In this document: positions 43,969-55,353 of the stretch, one piece after another
Layout of the letters: each line of letters opens with the position of its first letter
Position numbering within the stretch: position 1 is the stretch's first letter
Source of the DNA: Zygnema cylindricum
Taxonomy: Eukaryota > Streptophyta > Zygnematophyceae > Zygnematales > Zygnemataceae
Reading direction: 5' to 3'
Length of the DNA: 64,000 bases
NCBI GenBank assembly: GCA_037447655.1
Contig: JBBHKE010000608.1
Coordinates: 43,995-107,994, forward strand
Program-made: the position numbers and the translations under genes
The notes under the pieces: model-generated
Told to the model about the DNA's origin: nothing
Databases searched by the model: none
The model's input: the letters and a program-made list of their open reading frames with translations, nothing else

Positions 43969-45001
43969 TGTTGAAATCTATAGATTTCTATAGTATTTTC
44001 TAGGTTTAAATATGTTTTAATAAAAGGAAAAAGGACGGACAGCCTGCCTCCACCTCGCTCTCTAGCTCCCATACTTGTTGTAGTCACTGAAGGTAAGAGA
44101 GAGAGGTTGATCCATGGCTGCCTTTAGTTCAACAGACAGCTATTTTTAGTAGGTTACTAAAAATATACTTGACGGATGAGAGATTTGATCCCGGTACCTA
44201 CGGTTCGTCAAGTCGACCGGTAGCGGTCAGCTTTATCCTAATAGACTAGGACCAATGCTAAGTGCTATGGTATGTGATAGATATATATTTAGTTAGGAAG
44301 AATTAAATCCATTTAACTAGAACTGTGTACGACGCACATAGATTCAGTTTTATATAGTACGTCGTACGACGCTAATTCAAAACGGATACCGCGCATTTTA
44401 TTTCGACATCGGAACAAATATCGCGCAAGTATTTATTACGGCTAAGATTGCGTTTCGCATAAAATCCAACGGCGCACATCATCACCAAAATCCCGGAGTG
44501 GTCACTTTGGCGTTTTGTGACGTGGCATAATCTGGAGACACGTGGAGAGATGACATTCGGTCATAAGAATTCCGAGGAACGTACGGACGAGTGAAAAGCG
44601 GACACGCGTCCACTTAATAGCCTTGTCGTACATAGGCCGTACAAAAGGTACATCGGCAGTAGTACTTTTGTGTACGATACAGTAATCTGATTGGTCCGTA
44701 CTTCAGTAGATAGGAGTTATTAGAGAGAATCAGGACTTAGAAAATTTTGGTAGGTGGTCACCTCTCCCTTTGAGAGTTTGTACAAATTGGCATTTTTACT
44801 GCCTCATAACTAATCGCCTGGTTGGCCTTTTTCAGTGATTCTTTTTTCTACAGACTCAGGGGAGTCCAGGCTACACAGGGGTGCAGTCAAATTGTCAGTT
44901 TGCCTTCTTGGGCAGTAGTGGTTGTGGCTTGAAGTGGGTTAGTTAAATACTATCTAGAGGCTTCCTGTATTCTGTAGTCCAATGGAGGACACAGAATTGC
45001 A
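43969..45001 (+). repeat. 5' LTR of Copia element A, containing the gag start
   Basis: 1033 bp, TGTTGAAATC to GAATTGCA. The last 20 nt are ATGGAGGACACAGAATTGCA, the start of gag. Near 44767 CTTTGAGAGTTTGTACAAATTGG stands where other family members have TATAAA. Confidence 0.96.
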
Positions 45002-48000
45002 GGTTATGGGCCCACCCTCTAGGGTGCCCACCTTCAATGGATCTGGGTTCATCTATTGGGAAGCCATGATGATGGGAGCTTTGTGTGAAAAACGATACTG
45101 GGGTATCGTCAGTGGACAAGTGAAACGTCCACCTTCGGGAACTCCACCAGGATTTGGGGGAGTAAGGTTTCCTGCAACAACGGCTGCCTCGGCGGAAGAG
45201 GCAGATGATGGGGACAGCAGTGTGTCCGAAAAGGGGAAAGGGAAGGAGACACCCCTCACTCCTATTGCCACAGTATCGGGAGCGGCAATCGTGAAGACCG
45301 TGGAGAACGATACTCAAATGTGGGAGGATGTAAACATGGCTGCCAAGAACTTCATTCTGAGGCACCTCACTCAAGGTTTGGCCACCCCTCATCTTCACAT
45401 TTACAAGGCCGAGGAGTTGTGGGTGAGTTTGGTGGAAATTTATAGAGCTGGAACTATTCAGGAGCTCCAGTTGGCTGAGCAAAAGCTACTGAGTTACACT
45501 TACAAAGGAGGAAAGATGCTAGATTACTGTAATGATCTTTCTTGTTTGTATACGGAAATGGAAAGTGCCGGGTGGATAGGTACAGTGAAAATGAAAGTTA
45601 ACACCCTTATCATGAAATTACCAAATGAGTTCGAAAACTTAGTGTACCGAGTACAGGGAATGCCTGATAGTTCATGGAAATGGAACACAGTAGTCAGGAT
45701 GATACTTGTGCAGGAGAACACAATGGAGATTAGGAGAGGAGGAAAGAGCATTCAAGCTCTAGCAGCAGGAGGGGACCGATGGGGGAAGGACCCGAAGAAA
45801 CCTTATAGAGGGGAAAGAGATCATTCAGGGGGACAGAGGCCCCCAAAGGGTCTTTGTCATTATTGCAAAAAGCCGGGACACTTTATTGCAGATTGTGTCA
45901 AGCTATCAGAGCTGAGGCTCCAAGAGAACCGTGGAGGGGGTTCTTCCGGAGGGAAGAAAAAGGCACTTGTGGTTACAAAAGTGTCAGGAGAAACCGAGGA
46001 TGAGTCCTCTGAGGAGGATGGGGAGCTTCTTCTTGACGAGAGTTTGGAGGAGAAGGAGATTCCTCGGAGGCAGAAGTGTGCCCTTGGAGCCATCCGGGAG
46101 GCTCCACAGGAAGGATGGATCATCGACTCAGGTGCATCCATGCATATGTGTCGTGATAAAGAACTCTTCACTAAGCTAAGAAAGATTCTTACTGTAGAGA
46201 TAGAGTATGGGGATGGGAGAGTGGTTACTACAGATCTAGTGGGATCAGTAGATCTGAAAGTCTTAGTGGAGGGTAAGACTTCTATACTTACATTCTCAGA
46301 TGTACTTTACATTCCTCAGCTGAGTAAAAATCTTGTCTCTACGTCTGTGTTAGATGACAAAGAGTTTGATACCTTCACCAGAAAGGGAGTCTTTACAGCT
46401 AAGTATGGGGATGAAGTTTACTTCACAGCAGATAAGGGTAGCCAAGGAATGTTTAGGCTTAACTTGAGTAATGAAAAGAAGAATGCTTACTATGTTGGTG
46501 TCCCTAAGATGATGATTTGGCATAAGCGGTTGGGGCATGTACATTTTGATAGGTTAAGGGAAATGAAAAAGCTTGGGGTAGTAGATGGCATTCAGTTTGG
46601 GGATAATGAAATGATGGATGATTGTAGTGGTTGTGCTCAAGGTAAGGCTCACAGACTTCCCTTTCCCAAAGCCGCCACATATAGAGGTGAGAAAGTGTTA
46701 GATTTGGTCCACACAGATATTTGGGGACCTGCAAAAGTACCTTCGGTTGGAGGAAAAAGATTTATGATGACAATAACTGATGATTGGTCTAGATACTCTA
46801 GAGTCTACTTTCTGAAAAATAAGTCTGAAGCATCAACTTACTTCAAAGAATATAAAGCTTGGAGTGAGAAGTTGCATGAAACCCCCATTAAGAGGATAAG
46901 GAGTGATAATGGGGGGGAATATACCTCTAACGAGTTTGAGGAATATTTGAGAGATGAGGGAGTGCAGCACCAGAAAACTGTACCATATAACCCGGAACAA
47001 AATGGGGTAGCTGAGAGGTTGAATCGAACACTAGGAGATAGTGCATGCAGTATGTTGGCAGACAAGAAAATAGGAAAGAGATTTTGGGCAGAAGCAATGA
47101 ACTGTGCAAACTATATTAAAAATAGAGTCCTTACCTCAGCTGTAAAGGGAGTGACACCTTATGAGAGATGGGTTGGAAGGAAACCAGATATCTCACACCT
47201 TAAAGTATTTGGTAGCCAAGTTTACAGTCTTGATACGGATAGGAAAAACTGGAAACTAGATGCTAAGGGAAAACCTGGATACTTTGTGGGATATGATGAG
47301 GATGTTAAGGGATATAGAGTCTATGACTTAGCAAAGAAAGATATCATTCTGGTCAAACACTTAGTTGTCATGGATGAAGGGAAGTCATTTGACCCCTTCA
47401 AATATACAAAAAGGATAAGGATCAGATTTGAGTCCGAAAATGAGGAGAACTCAGTCGTTCCCGAAAAAGACATGAGTGAAACTGTGATTACAGACTCAGG
47501 GGAGATCGAAGATATAAGAGACTCACCGGAAACCTCACATACTCCTATGGACTTCGAGGAGATGGAAGAAGCGGGACAAGATACGGTTTTTATGGACAGG
47601 GGAGCCGATGAGACAGTGAGAAAAAATCCAAGACTTCCATCCATTCCAGCTTCGGAGTTTGAGGGAGGAAGGAGGAGCAGCAAAAGGATACAGGAAAAAC
47701 AAGCTGCCCATAAGGTAACTAAGCTATCTCACCCAGATGAGCCTCAGTCTTACTTAGAGGCAGTGAATAGTCCAGAGAAAGAAAGATGGATTAGGGCCAT
47801 AAATGATGAGATGGCTTCTATCATGGAAGCAAATACTTGGGAACTAGCGGATTGCCCTCCAGACAGAAAACCTATTGGATGTAAATGGGTATTTAAACTA
47901 AAACTGAACCCAGATAATACAATTGAGAGGTATAAGGCTCGATTGGTAGCAAAGGGGTTCACCCAAAAGGAGGGGATTGACTATGAGGAGACCTTTGCTC

Positions 48001-49331
48001 CAGTTGTTCGGTTCCCATCAGTAAGGATTCTCCTCAGTCTGGCCGCAGCGGAAGACATGGAAATTCACCAAATGGATATTAAGACTGCTTTTCTTAATGG
48101 TGAGTTAGAGGAAGAAATTTTTATGAGGCAACCCGAGGGGTTTGTGGAAGAAGGAGAAGAGAGCAAAGTGTGCAGGCTCATAAAGTCCTTATATGGACTG
48201 AAACAGGCTCCCCGACAGTGGAATAAGAAACTAGATGAGTTTCTCACCGATCTGGGATACATCCGGATCAGCTCTGATCATTCTATCTATATGTTTGAAG
48301 ATGAGAATGGTGTCATTTTTATTGCAATTTATGTGGATGATCTGCTTGTGTTAAGTAAGTCTTTAGAGAATATCAATAGGCTAAAGAAAGATCTTAGGGG
48401 CAGATTTGATATGAAGGATTTAGGGGAGGCAAAATATATTTTGGGGATCCAAATGGAAAGAGATAGGGGGAAGAAGATTATCAGACTTACTCAGAAAGAA
48501 GCAATAGGTAATATGCTTGAGAAATTCCAGATGGAAAATGCTAACAGTTGTACCACTCCCATGGACTTGAAAAAAGGAAGTGATGGGAGTGTAGAAGGAG
48601 GAGTGATGATCTTAGACGATCAGATGAGTCCAGAGGAAAGAGAATTCATGAAGTCTATCCCTTATAGACAGGTCGTAGGAAGCTTAATCTATTTTATGAA
48701 CTGTACCAGGCCGGACATAGCGGCGGCAGTTGGTGTACTCAGTAGGAGTCTTAATGATCCTAGGAAGAGGGATTGGGAGGCAGCCAAGAGAGTCATGAGA
48801 TATCTGGTGGGAACTAGAGAGTTATGGTTGCATTTGGGAGGGGAGCACACTGACATCACTACTTGGAGTGATGCCAGTTATGGGGACGCACCTATGAGAC
48901 GATGCACTTCTGGGTATGTGTTGTATGTTGGGGAAGGTGCTTGCTGTTGGAGCAGTAAGCAACAAAAGGTGGTTGCTCAGTCTACTATGGAGGCTGAGTA
49001 TATGGCGTCTTGTTCTGCTGTGAAAGAACTAATGTGGGTGAAGTCATTATTGCAAGAACTGGGATATATGAAGGAGGGAGTGCATGAAATCTTTTGCGAT
49101 AATCAAGCTGCAATCGCAATCGCAGCCAATCCAAAACATCATTTCAAAGCAAAACATATGGACATAAGATTAAGCTTCGTAAGAGAAAAAGTTGAAAACA
49201 AAATTTTAAATCTTGTGTATAGACCTGATGAAGAAATGGTGGCTGACATGATGACCAAACCTGTGCCCTCTCCTAAACTAAAATATTGTCGGGAAAAATG
49301 TGGGTTGAAAGAAAAATTAAAATTAGACTAG
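44982..49331 (+). CDS. Copia Gag-Pol polyprotein, element A, complete
   Basis: 1449 aa in a single frame, the full Copia set. Gag 1-290 (FNGSGFIYWEAMMMGAL; LAEQKLLSYTYKGGKMLDYC), zinc knuckle CHYCKKPGHFIADC (292-305), protease WIIDSGASMHMC (Asp 382), GAG-pre-integrase IWHKRLGHVHFDRL (about 511), integrase with HTDIWGP (Asp 579), SDNGGEYTSN (Asp 642) and the Glu in NGVAERLNRT, RT with YKARLVAKGFTQ (about 980) and YVDDLLVL (1117-1124), RNase H with TTWSDASYGDAP (Asp 1297) and STMEAEYMAS. All catalytic residues are present. The ATG at 44982 is inside the LTR; codons 1-6 and two bases of codon 7 are LTR-encoded, and the primer site is translated VMGPP. The next in-frame Met is residue 9, inside the primer site. 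Confidence 0.97.
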   Translation: MEDTELQVMGPPSRVPTFNGSGFIYWEAMMMGALCEKRYWGIVSGQVKRPPSGTPPGFGGVRFPATTAASAEEADDGDSSVSEKGKGKETPLTPIATVSGAAIVKTVENDTQMWEDVNMAAKNFILRHLTQGLATPHLHIYKAEELWVSLVEIYRAGTIQELQLAEQKLLSYTYKGGKMLDYCNDLSCLYTEMESAGWIGTVKMKVNTLIMKLPNEFENLVYRVQGMPDSSWKWNTVVRMILVQENTMEIRRGGKSIQALAAGGDRWGKDPKKPYRGERDHSGGQRPPKGLCHYCKKPGHFIADCVKLSELRLQENRGGGSSGGKKKALVVTKVSGETEDESSEEDGELLLDESLEEKEIPRRQKCALGAIREAPQEGWIIDSGASMHMCRDKELFTKLRKILTVEIEYGDGRVVTTDLVGSVDLKVLVEGKTSILTFSDVLYIPQLSKNLVSTSVLDDKEFDTFTRKGVFTAKYGDEVYFTADKGSQGMFRLNLSNEKKNAYYVGVPKMMIWHKRLGHVHFDRLREMKKLGVVDGIQFGDNEMMDDCSGCAQGKAHRLPFPKAATYRGEKVLDLVHTDIWGPAKVPSVGGKRFMMTITDDWSRYSRVYFLKNKSEASTYFKEYKAWSEKLHETPIKRIRSDNGGEYTSNEFEEYLRDEGVQHQKTVPYNPEQNGVAERLNRTLGDSACSMLADKKIGKRFWAEAMNCANYIKNRVLTSAVKGVTPYERWVGRKPDISHLKVFGSQVYSLDTDRKNWKLDAKGKPGYFVGYDEDVKGYRVYDLAKKDIILVKHLVVMDEGKSFDPFKYTKRIRIRFESENEENSVVPEKDMSETVITDSGEIEDIRDSPETSHTPMDFEEMEEAGQDTVFMDRGADETVRKNPRLPSIPASEFEGGRRSSKRIQEKQAAHKVTKLSHPDEPQSYLEAVNSPEKERWIRAINDEMASIMEANTWELADCPPDRKPIGCKWVFKLKLNPDNTIERYKARLVAKGFTQKEGIDYEETFAPVVRFPSVRILLSLAAAEDMEIHQMDIKTAFLNGELEEEIFMRQPEGFVEEGEESKVCRLIKSLYGLKQAPRQWNKKLDEFLTDLGYIRISSDHSIYMFEDENGVIFIAIYVDDLLVLSKSLENINRLKKDLRGRFDMKDLGEAKYILGIQMERDRGKKIIRLTQKEAIGNMLEKFQMENANSCTTPMDLKKGSDGSVEGGVMILDDQMSPEEREFMKSIPYRQVVGSLIYFMNCTRPDIAAAVGVLSRSLNDPRKRDWEAAKRVMRYLVGTRELWLHLGGEHTDITTWSDASYGDAPMRRCTSGYVLYVGEGACCWSSKQQKVVAQSTMEAEYMASCSAVKELMWVKSLLQELGYMKEGVHEIFCDNQAAIAIAANPKHHFKAKHMDIRLSFVREKVENKILNLVYRPDEEMVADMMTKPVPSPKLKYCREKCGLKEKLKLD
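45002..45016 (+). other. Primer-binding site of element A, internal tRNA-iMet type
   Basis: GGTTATGGGCCCACC, 15 bases complementary to the anticodon arm of plant initiator tRNA (GGUGGGCCCAUAACC), directly after the LTR CA. The usual 3'-end site TGGTATCAGAGC is absent. It implies priming by a tRNA cut in the anticodon loop, as known for Drosophila copia. It lies within gag. Confidence 0.88.
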
Positions 49332-49344
49332 AAAATAAGGGGAG
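49332..49344 (+). other. Polypurine tract of element A
   Basis: AAAATAAGGGGAG right before the 3' LTR and one base after the gag-pol stop codon. Confidence 0.85.
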
Positions 49345-50378
49345 TGTTGAAATCTATAGATTTCTATAGTATTTTCTAGGTTTAAATATGTTTTAATAAA
49401 AGGAAAAAGGACGGACAGCCTGCCTCCACCTCGCTCTCTAGCTCCCATACTTGTTGTAGTCACTGAAGGTAAGAGAGAGAGGTTGATCCATGGCTGCCTT
49501 TAGTTCAACAGACAGCTATTTTTAGTAGGTTACTAAAAATATACTTGACGGATGAGAGATTTGATCCCGGTACCTACGGTTCGTCAAGTCGACCGGTAGC
49601 GGTCAGCTTTATCCTAAATAGACTAGGACCAATGCTAAGTGCTATGGTATGTGATAGATATATATTTAGTTAGGAAGAATTAAATCCATTTAACTAGAAC
49701 TGTGTACGACGCACATAGATTCAGTTTTATATAGTACGTCGTACGACGCTAATTCAAAACGGATACCGCGCATTTTATTTCGACATCGGAACAAATATCG
49801 CGCAAGTATTTATTACGGCTAAGATTGCGTTTCGCATAAAATCCAACGGCGCACATCATCACCGAAATCCCGGAGTGGTCACTTTGGCGTTTTGTGACGT
49901 GGCATAATCTGGAGACACGTGGAGAGATGACATTCGGTCATAAGAATTCCGAGGAACGTACGGACGAGTGAAAAGCGGACACGCGTCCACTTAATAGCCT
50001 TGTCGTACATAGGCCGTACAAAAGGTACATCGGCAGTAGTACTTTTGTGTACGATACAGTAATCTGATTGGTCCGTACTTCAGTAGATAGGAGTTATTAG
50101 AGAGAATCAGGACTTAGAAAATTTTGGTAGGTGGTCACCTCTCCCTTTGAGAGTTTGTACAAATTGGCATTTTTACTGCCTCATAACTAATCGCCTGGTT
50201 GGCCTTTTTCAGTGATTCTTTTTTCTACGGACTCAGGGGAGTCCAGGCTACACAGGGGTGCAGTCAAATTGTCAGTTTGCCTTCTTGGGCAGTAGTGGTT
50301 GTGGCTTGAAGTGGGTTAGTTAAATACTATCTAGAGGCTTCCTGTATTCTGTAGTCCAATGGAGGACACAGAATTGCA
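49345..50378 (+). repeat. 3' LTR of Copia element A
   Basis: 1034 bp, near-identical to 43969-45001. Differences seen: an added A near 49615, G for A near 49864 and G for A near 50228. It carries its own copy of the gag-start block (50359-50378), which here opens a short chance frame into Gypsy DNA. Confidence 0.96.
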
Positions 50379-50757
50379 GAGAGTACGGAATCTGGAATTG
50401 ATAATGACATCACTTGTCGATGGAAATTTTGATTTTCGGGTGGAACCTCCGAAGATTCCGACCGAGGCTTTTTCTCCTTGGCAAAAACTGCTGCGAAGGG
50501 CTGGTCCACTTCCCGCAGAAGTGTGGCTACCTGTGATAATCTGCTCCGGTATCCCTCTTCCCACCGCTTAGAAATAGGGAATTGCTATATCACGTTTGCG
50601 ATGTCGGTAGCGTTGGCGAGCGATTTTGATGGAGTGTGGGTGGCATAACCAGGAAAACATCCGGCTACGAGAGCATTCGTTTTCCCCCGATTTCATAAAT
50701 CAAAGGGTACCACCACCATGACCCTTTCCAGATCCTCAAGGTCCCGAACAGTAAACC

Positions 50758-50870
50758 GCTCCTTCCACACACTTAAACCCATATTCACCGCTCCTTCCAC
50801 ACACTTAAACCCATATTCAACCTTGTCCAGATGGCCATGCGCTCCTTCCACACACTTAAACCCATATTCA
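50758..50870. repeat. Triplicated 30-bp segment in the Gypsy element
   Basis: GCTCCTTCCACACACTTAAA and the next ten bases occur three times (50758, 50790, 50841). Confidence 0.9.
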
Positions 50871-50877
50871 ACCTTGT

Positions 50878-51456
50878 CTAGATGGCCATCCCTAGCAGAA
50901 TTTCAAACTGCTTACCTTCCACCACCAAGAAGGGAAGCTGAATACGGAATTTTTGACCCGCGACATCGGTGAGCTCAATTAACATGGCAATGATAATTCC
51001 GTGGACCGGCTGGTTCCAACTGCTAACTGTGCTCAGGCAGATGTTTCTGGGGCAGATTATTGGTCGGAGTTCCTCGGGCATTTGCTGCAGAGCCGAATTA
51101 ACAATTAGGTTTGGGAGTGCTCCAGTATAGACCACTGCATCCTGGTATCCGCCGTATTCGTTGAGTTTGAAATTTCCCGTTCGGTTGAGGATCTGCGCCA
51201 CAGATAACGTCTTATAATCCATATCCATCATAGGGGTCTTTGGGTCTACTGACCAAAAGATTGACCTAGGTTGATCTGCCTTGTCTCTTATCTCCCCTCC
51301 TGAGTGAATCTCCTCTCCGAGGGCTTGTATAAGAATTTCTTCCGGCAGGTTGTGGGAAGAGGCTAGTGTTTTCACGTGAGTGAGGACGTATGGCATAAGA
51401 TGCCTTACTAACATCACTGTTGGTTTGGAGGAAGGAGGTTGAGTTTTTTGCGACAA
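50878..51456 (-). pseudogene. Gypsy protease-like segment
   Basis: 192 open codons. IELTDVAGQKFRIQLPFLVV followed by EILLGMAI has the look of the C-terminal half of a retroviral-type aspartic protease (ILLGM). The D-T/S-G active site is not seen in this frame (QDAVVYTGALPN in its place), so it is degenerate or displaced. Confidence 0.5.
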
Positions 51457-52262
51457 AATGGGGGAACCTGGTTCCTCTGGTTTTTTGTGCTCCCCCCCCC
51501 CTTTTTCCTCACTTTCATTGTCAGATTTCGGCTCAATTGCTGGTCTTGCGGGCGTTTCGCCAAATATCGTTTGAACTAATCTTCATTTATCCGTTTTTCC
51601 TCCACTTCTGCCAGTTTTCACATCTCTCTTTGTTTAGTTGTCTTATAATTCTCCAATCCGAGAGGTAGTTTCTTCACCGAATGGGGGAGGCGGATTTGTG
51701 GGTTTGATTCTGAGACCTATTTTGTTGTTCAAAATAACAGCCCGGGGAGTGAAGGACAAGGGTCCCGTGACCTTCCTGTTGTGGTCTCCTTGAGCTAGTC
51801 TGTACCTATCTCTTCTCTTCTCCGTTGTTGAGTTACAAAGCTGCCTGCGACTGTCTCCCACGCCAACATTCCATGCTCTAGAAAGGAAGGTTCGTGCGTG
51901 ATGCGCTTTTAGAGGTTCCATATCCCACCCCATCACATCGACATCGTCTTCGCCCGACGTGGATTCTTGTTCAAGCTCCGCCATCTTCTGTAGTAATTCT
52001 TGTTTTCTTTGTTGGAGTATTTGAATGGCCGTCAGAGCAAAAGTGCGGGAGGGAGATCCCAAACGCAAGGCCGCCAATTCTGCAGCTATCGCGGCCAATA
52101 GCTGGCTATGCTGTTGGATAATATTCTCCGGGGTGGGTCTTGCTTGATGTGATGGCAATTGTTTTGGTTCGTCCATTGTGCGACGTCCCCAAGAGTAAAG
52201 AAGCTGGAGAGGGAGAGGATTAGTGGTCGATTCCCCTTTGCCGGTAAACAGTGCATATTGCA
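51457..52262 (-). pseudogene. Gypsy gag segment
   Basis: An open frame at 52296-51643 reads a polar, Gln/Glu-rich Gag-like sequence (ILQQRKQELLQKMAELEQES). Assigned by position only. Confidence 0.45.
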
Positions 52263-52481
52263 TCATCTCATTTGAACCACATTCTTTCTGAAACACAGCC
52301 CCTCCTTGTGTCCCATGAAACCGTAAGCCTCACACTTAAAGCCCTCGGTGGTGTATTTCCCCGTTAATTCATTAGAGATTTTTGCATCATCAAATTTAGG
52401 AAGCTTGATTTGTCGCAACTGGGCTTGTGACATTTTTGCAGTTTTGTATGGAGGAGTCGGATGGTAATTGTTTTTGTTCAC
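52263..52481 (-). pseudogene. Gypsy Gag zinc-knuckle segment
   Basis: CEAYGFMGHKEGLC is a CCHC knuckle with the second Cys changed to Tyr. The preceding QLRQIKLPKFDDAKIS is also Gag-like. Confidence 0.55.
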
Positions 52482-54173
52482 CCGTATTTTGTCTTCCGAT
52501 CCCCCTTCTTCTTTCCTTTCCTACTACTTCTTAGTCCTTTCAGCTCTTTTCTTTTCCCATTCCTTCTACTTAAGGGGCAATTCAGGTTAAAGCTTACAGG
52601 GGCAGCGCTTTGATCCATGACTAGTTTGTTGACAGTTTAAAGAGTTATATAATAAGACTTGGTAATTGGCCCCTATGGCGGGTTTAGATCCGTTATCCAC
52701 CACATTTTTCCCCTTAAGCCTCCTCAAAGCTAGAAGTTATGCTGATTCTTAATTGTCGAAGGCATTTCTCCGGCAAACCCTGCAATGTTTCCCTTGGTTT
52801 TCCTTGTTACCACCTTCTCTCGGGCCTCACTATGAATGAAGTGGTTGTAGAGCTTCATTCTACTTGGGAGATTTCTTTATCGGATGGATTGCTGTCCTAG
52901 ATGGCGTGTCTTGCGATCCATTTATCGACAACAGCTTGCCCCATGGGCCCGAACGAATTCCGGACCGCGATAAAGTTTTTTGATGCCATAGCCAGGAGAT
53001 CAATGGTGGATAGTTTTGTCTTTTGACAAAAGCTCGACAGTGTGTTGAAAAGAGTCTGAGGGATTTCACTCTTCAGACAACGGAATCTGTAAATTCCTTC
53101 ATAGCCGATTCATTCCTTTATGTGTAAAGGAGTCTCCAAGTGCTCAAAAGAGCGGTAGAAGGTGTAGGATTTTCGACCATTCCGGTGGCGGCTCTAGCGG
53201 CCAAGATGGTTTGCAAATGGTTCACATAGGCCTGACGTTGTGCTTGCGGTTTCATATCATCTATGAAGGTGGCGGCCTAGATGGCTTGCAACTGGTTGGC
53301 ATAGGCCTGACGTTGTGCCTGCAGTTCCATGTCATATGTGAAGGTGGGTGTGACTGGAGCAGCTGCAGCTGCAGCCAAGTCGGCTTCCGTTTGCAAGACT
53401 GTCCCATCAAGGATCGGGTCTAAAATCTTGATGCTGGGAGCCATCAGGAGAGGTTGTCGCTCTTTGTAATCTGCTAAAGCGTCCCCATCAAGATAATTGA
53501 CCATCATTGGGAAGAGGGAAGTTTCGAAGTCATCTGGGATTGCCCCCCCCCCTATACTTGTTTATCTCCGATTGTGTGAAAGATTTCCACAACAATTCGA
53601 AATCTGAGAACTCGATCCTCGAATTGTCCCCTGTAAAAATCCTTACGTCACCCATTTTCTCCTCCTCCGCAAGGTTGGTGAACAGGGGCGAGGAAGGCCT
53701 GGTGGGACTGACAAATAAAGCCGGTGAAATGACCCCTGGATCTGCGTCTTCTGGATCGGAGCCGCCTCCTCTTCCGGTAGAAGGAGCTGCCCGGTGAGAG
53801 GTGGACCCCCCCCCCCGCTGAGGAAGTTCCCATTACTGGATATATAGTTGGAGGGCCTCTATTTCCAGCTGGTTTTGCTCTAGACAAAAATGTCCGCTCG
53901 TCTGCTCCTCTATACCCAGGAGAGGCTTGTTCCTCCTTGAGAACCGTCTCCACCGATGGGATGTGAAGACGAGGTCGATTCAAAGAAGGTCCTTGGGGGA
54001 TTGATGGTGACGAAGACGAAGACGACTGAGGCTTCGAGGAAAAGGTGTCTGTCTCTTGGTCCGCCTTCTGGAGGTCTTTGGAGGAAGAGTTCTTGAGCTG
54101 GAAGATGGGGAACGCCTGTGAGGAGGTGAGTAGGCGGAGACGTCGTATTTGTAGTGTAAGACAAGTGGGTCCG
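52482..54173 (-). pseudogene. Gypsy gag remnants
   Basis: Several open minus pieces (53507-53277, 53069-52860, 54173-53648), Gln/Ala- or Ser/Pro-rich, with no recognisable domain. The start of the 53648-54193 frame (MEVSEF) belongs to the adjacent solo LTR, not to Gypsy. Confidence 0.45.
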
Positions 54174-55353
54174 TGAAACTCTGAGACCTCCATTGGCCCT
54201 CAGAGTAAGCAGATCCAAAGAAGCTAATCTAGATAGTGCCGACTCCTAACTTGATATAAACCCAAATGACTGACCCCTTGACAATCAAAACCCAAATATA
54301 GATTCACCCCTGTGAAATAACTTTTTCTGTGTGGACAGTTCCACCACAGAATGCAAAGTTAGAATATGAGATTTGGAGACATTCACCCACTTTGACTTTC
54401 CCTATGAAATGCAGCCACCTTGGCAAATAAAAACTCTGACCGACTACACCCCTGTGTAGCCTGGACTCCCCTGAGTCCGCAACAAAAAGAATCACTGAAA
54501 ATGGTCAAGTAAATTGATAGTTATGGCTGGCCAAAGTTTGCCATTTATACAGGGTGCTCTCTGGGAGAGGCAGCTACCTACCCAAAATTTTCTAAGTCCT
54601 TTTCCCCCTCAAAAAATCTATCTACTAGAGTACGGCACCAATCAAATTATTGTGTCGTACAGAAAAGTACAGGTGCAGGTGTACTTTCCTTACGGCCATT
54701 CTACGACATGGCCAAAATGTCGACACGTGTCAAATCAGGATTAGTTCCTGTAATCTCCGCAATTCCCGTAATCCAATGTTATCACGCCACGTGTCATCTG
54801 AGGTGGCAAAGACTGTAAAAAGCCAAAAGTGCCTTTTCCGTGATCGCGGCGCCTATCGCGGGCGTCCGATCAAAACCGGCTATAATCCTAGCCGTTGAAA
54901 TTCGACGCGCGGTATTTGTTTTGCTATTGAAACAAATGTGCGGTATCCGTTCTGTCCCCATACCGTACTTCGTACTAAATCAAAATGTATATATGCGCTA
55001 AGTATCTATTCGTCGTTAAACAAATTAATCTACATGTGACGATTTATATATTTATCAAACCCTATATATCGTAATATGTGTTCTAAACTTAACGGCTAGA
55101 GCTAACAGCTACTTCAAATTGACGGACGACAGGGACTAGGATTGATTCTTGGGTCCTTCAACTAACTTTTGTTAAGTCTACCTAATTTACCCTTTGTCTT
55201 CTCTAGAGAGCTTATGCAGCCATGGCTCTAGCTCTCTATCCAGCCTTCAGTGACTACAACAAGTGTGGGGGCTTGGAGAGGGGAGTTAGAGGCAGACTGC
55301 CTCTGCCTTTTTCTATCCTATTTACAGACCTAGAAAATACACAAATATCGACA
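54174..55353 (-). repeat. Solo LTR, Copia family A, 1180 bp
   Basis: Minus orientation, TGTCGATATTTG to GAGTTTCA. Flanks GTCCG and GTCCA match at four of five bases. The TATA box TATAAATGG is present. The gag-start block ATGGAGGTCTCAGAGTTTCA (minus 54193-54174) is identical to that at 36161-36180. Confidence 0.9.

Larger units (their letters stand above)
43969..50378 (+). mobile_element. Copia LTR retrotransposon, element A (intact)
   Basis: 6410 bp: 5' LTR 43969-45001, primer site 45002-45016, one open frame 44982-49331, polypurine tract, 3' LTR 49345-50378. By eye the LTRs differ by two substitutions and one extra A in about 1034 bp, so insertion is very recent and the copy may still be active. 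The flanking five bases are ATCCA and GAGAG, so no target duplication is present. It sits in the decayed Gypsy element. Confidence 0.96.

Noticed and set aside
53648-54193. A 181-codon gene starting MEVSEF
   Set aside because: The first codons are the end of a solo LTR; the rest is Gypsy gag remnant read through by chance.
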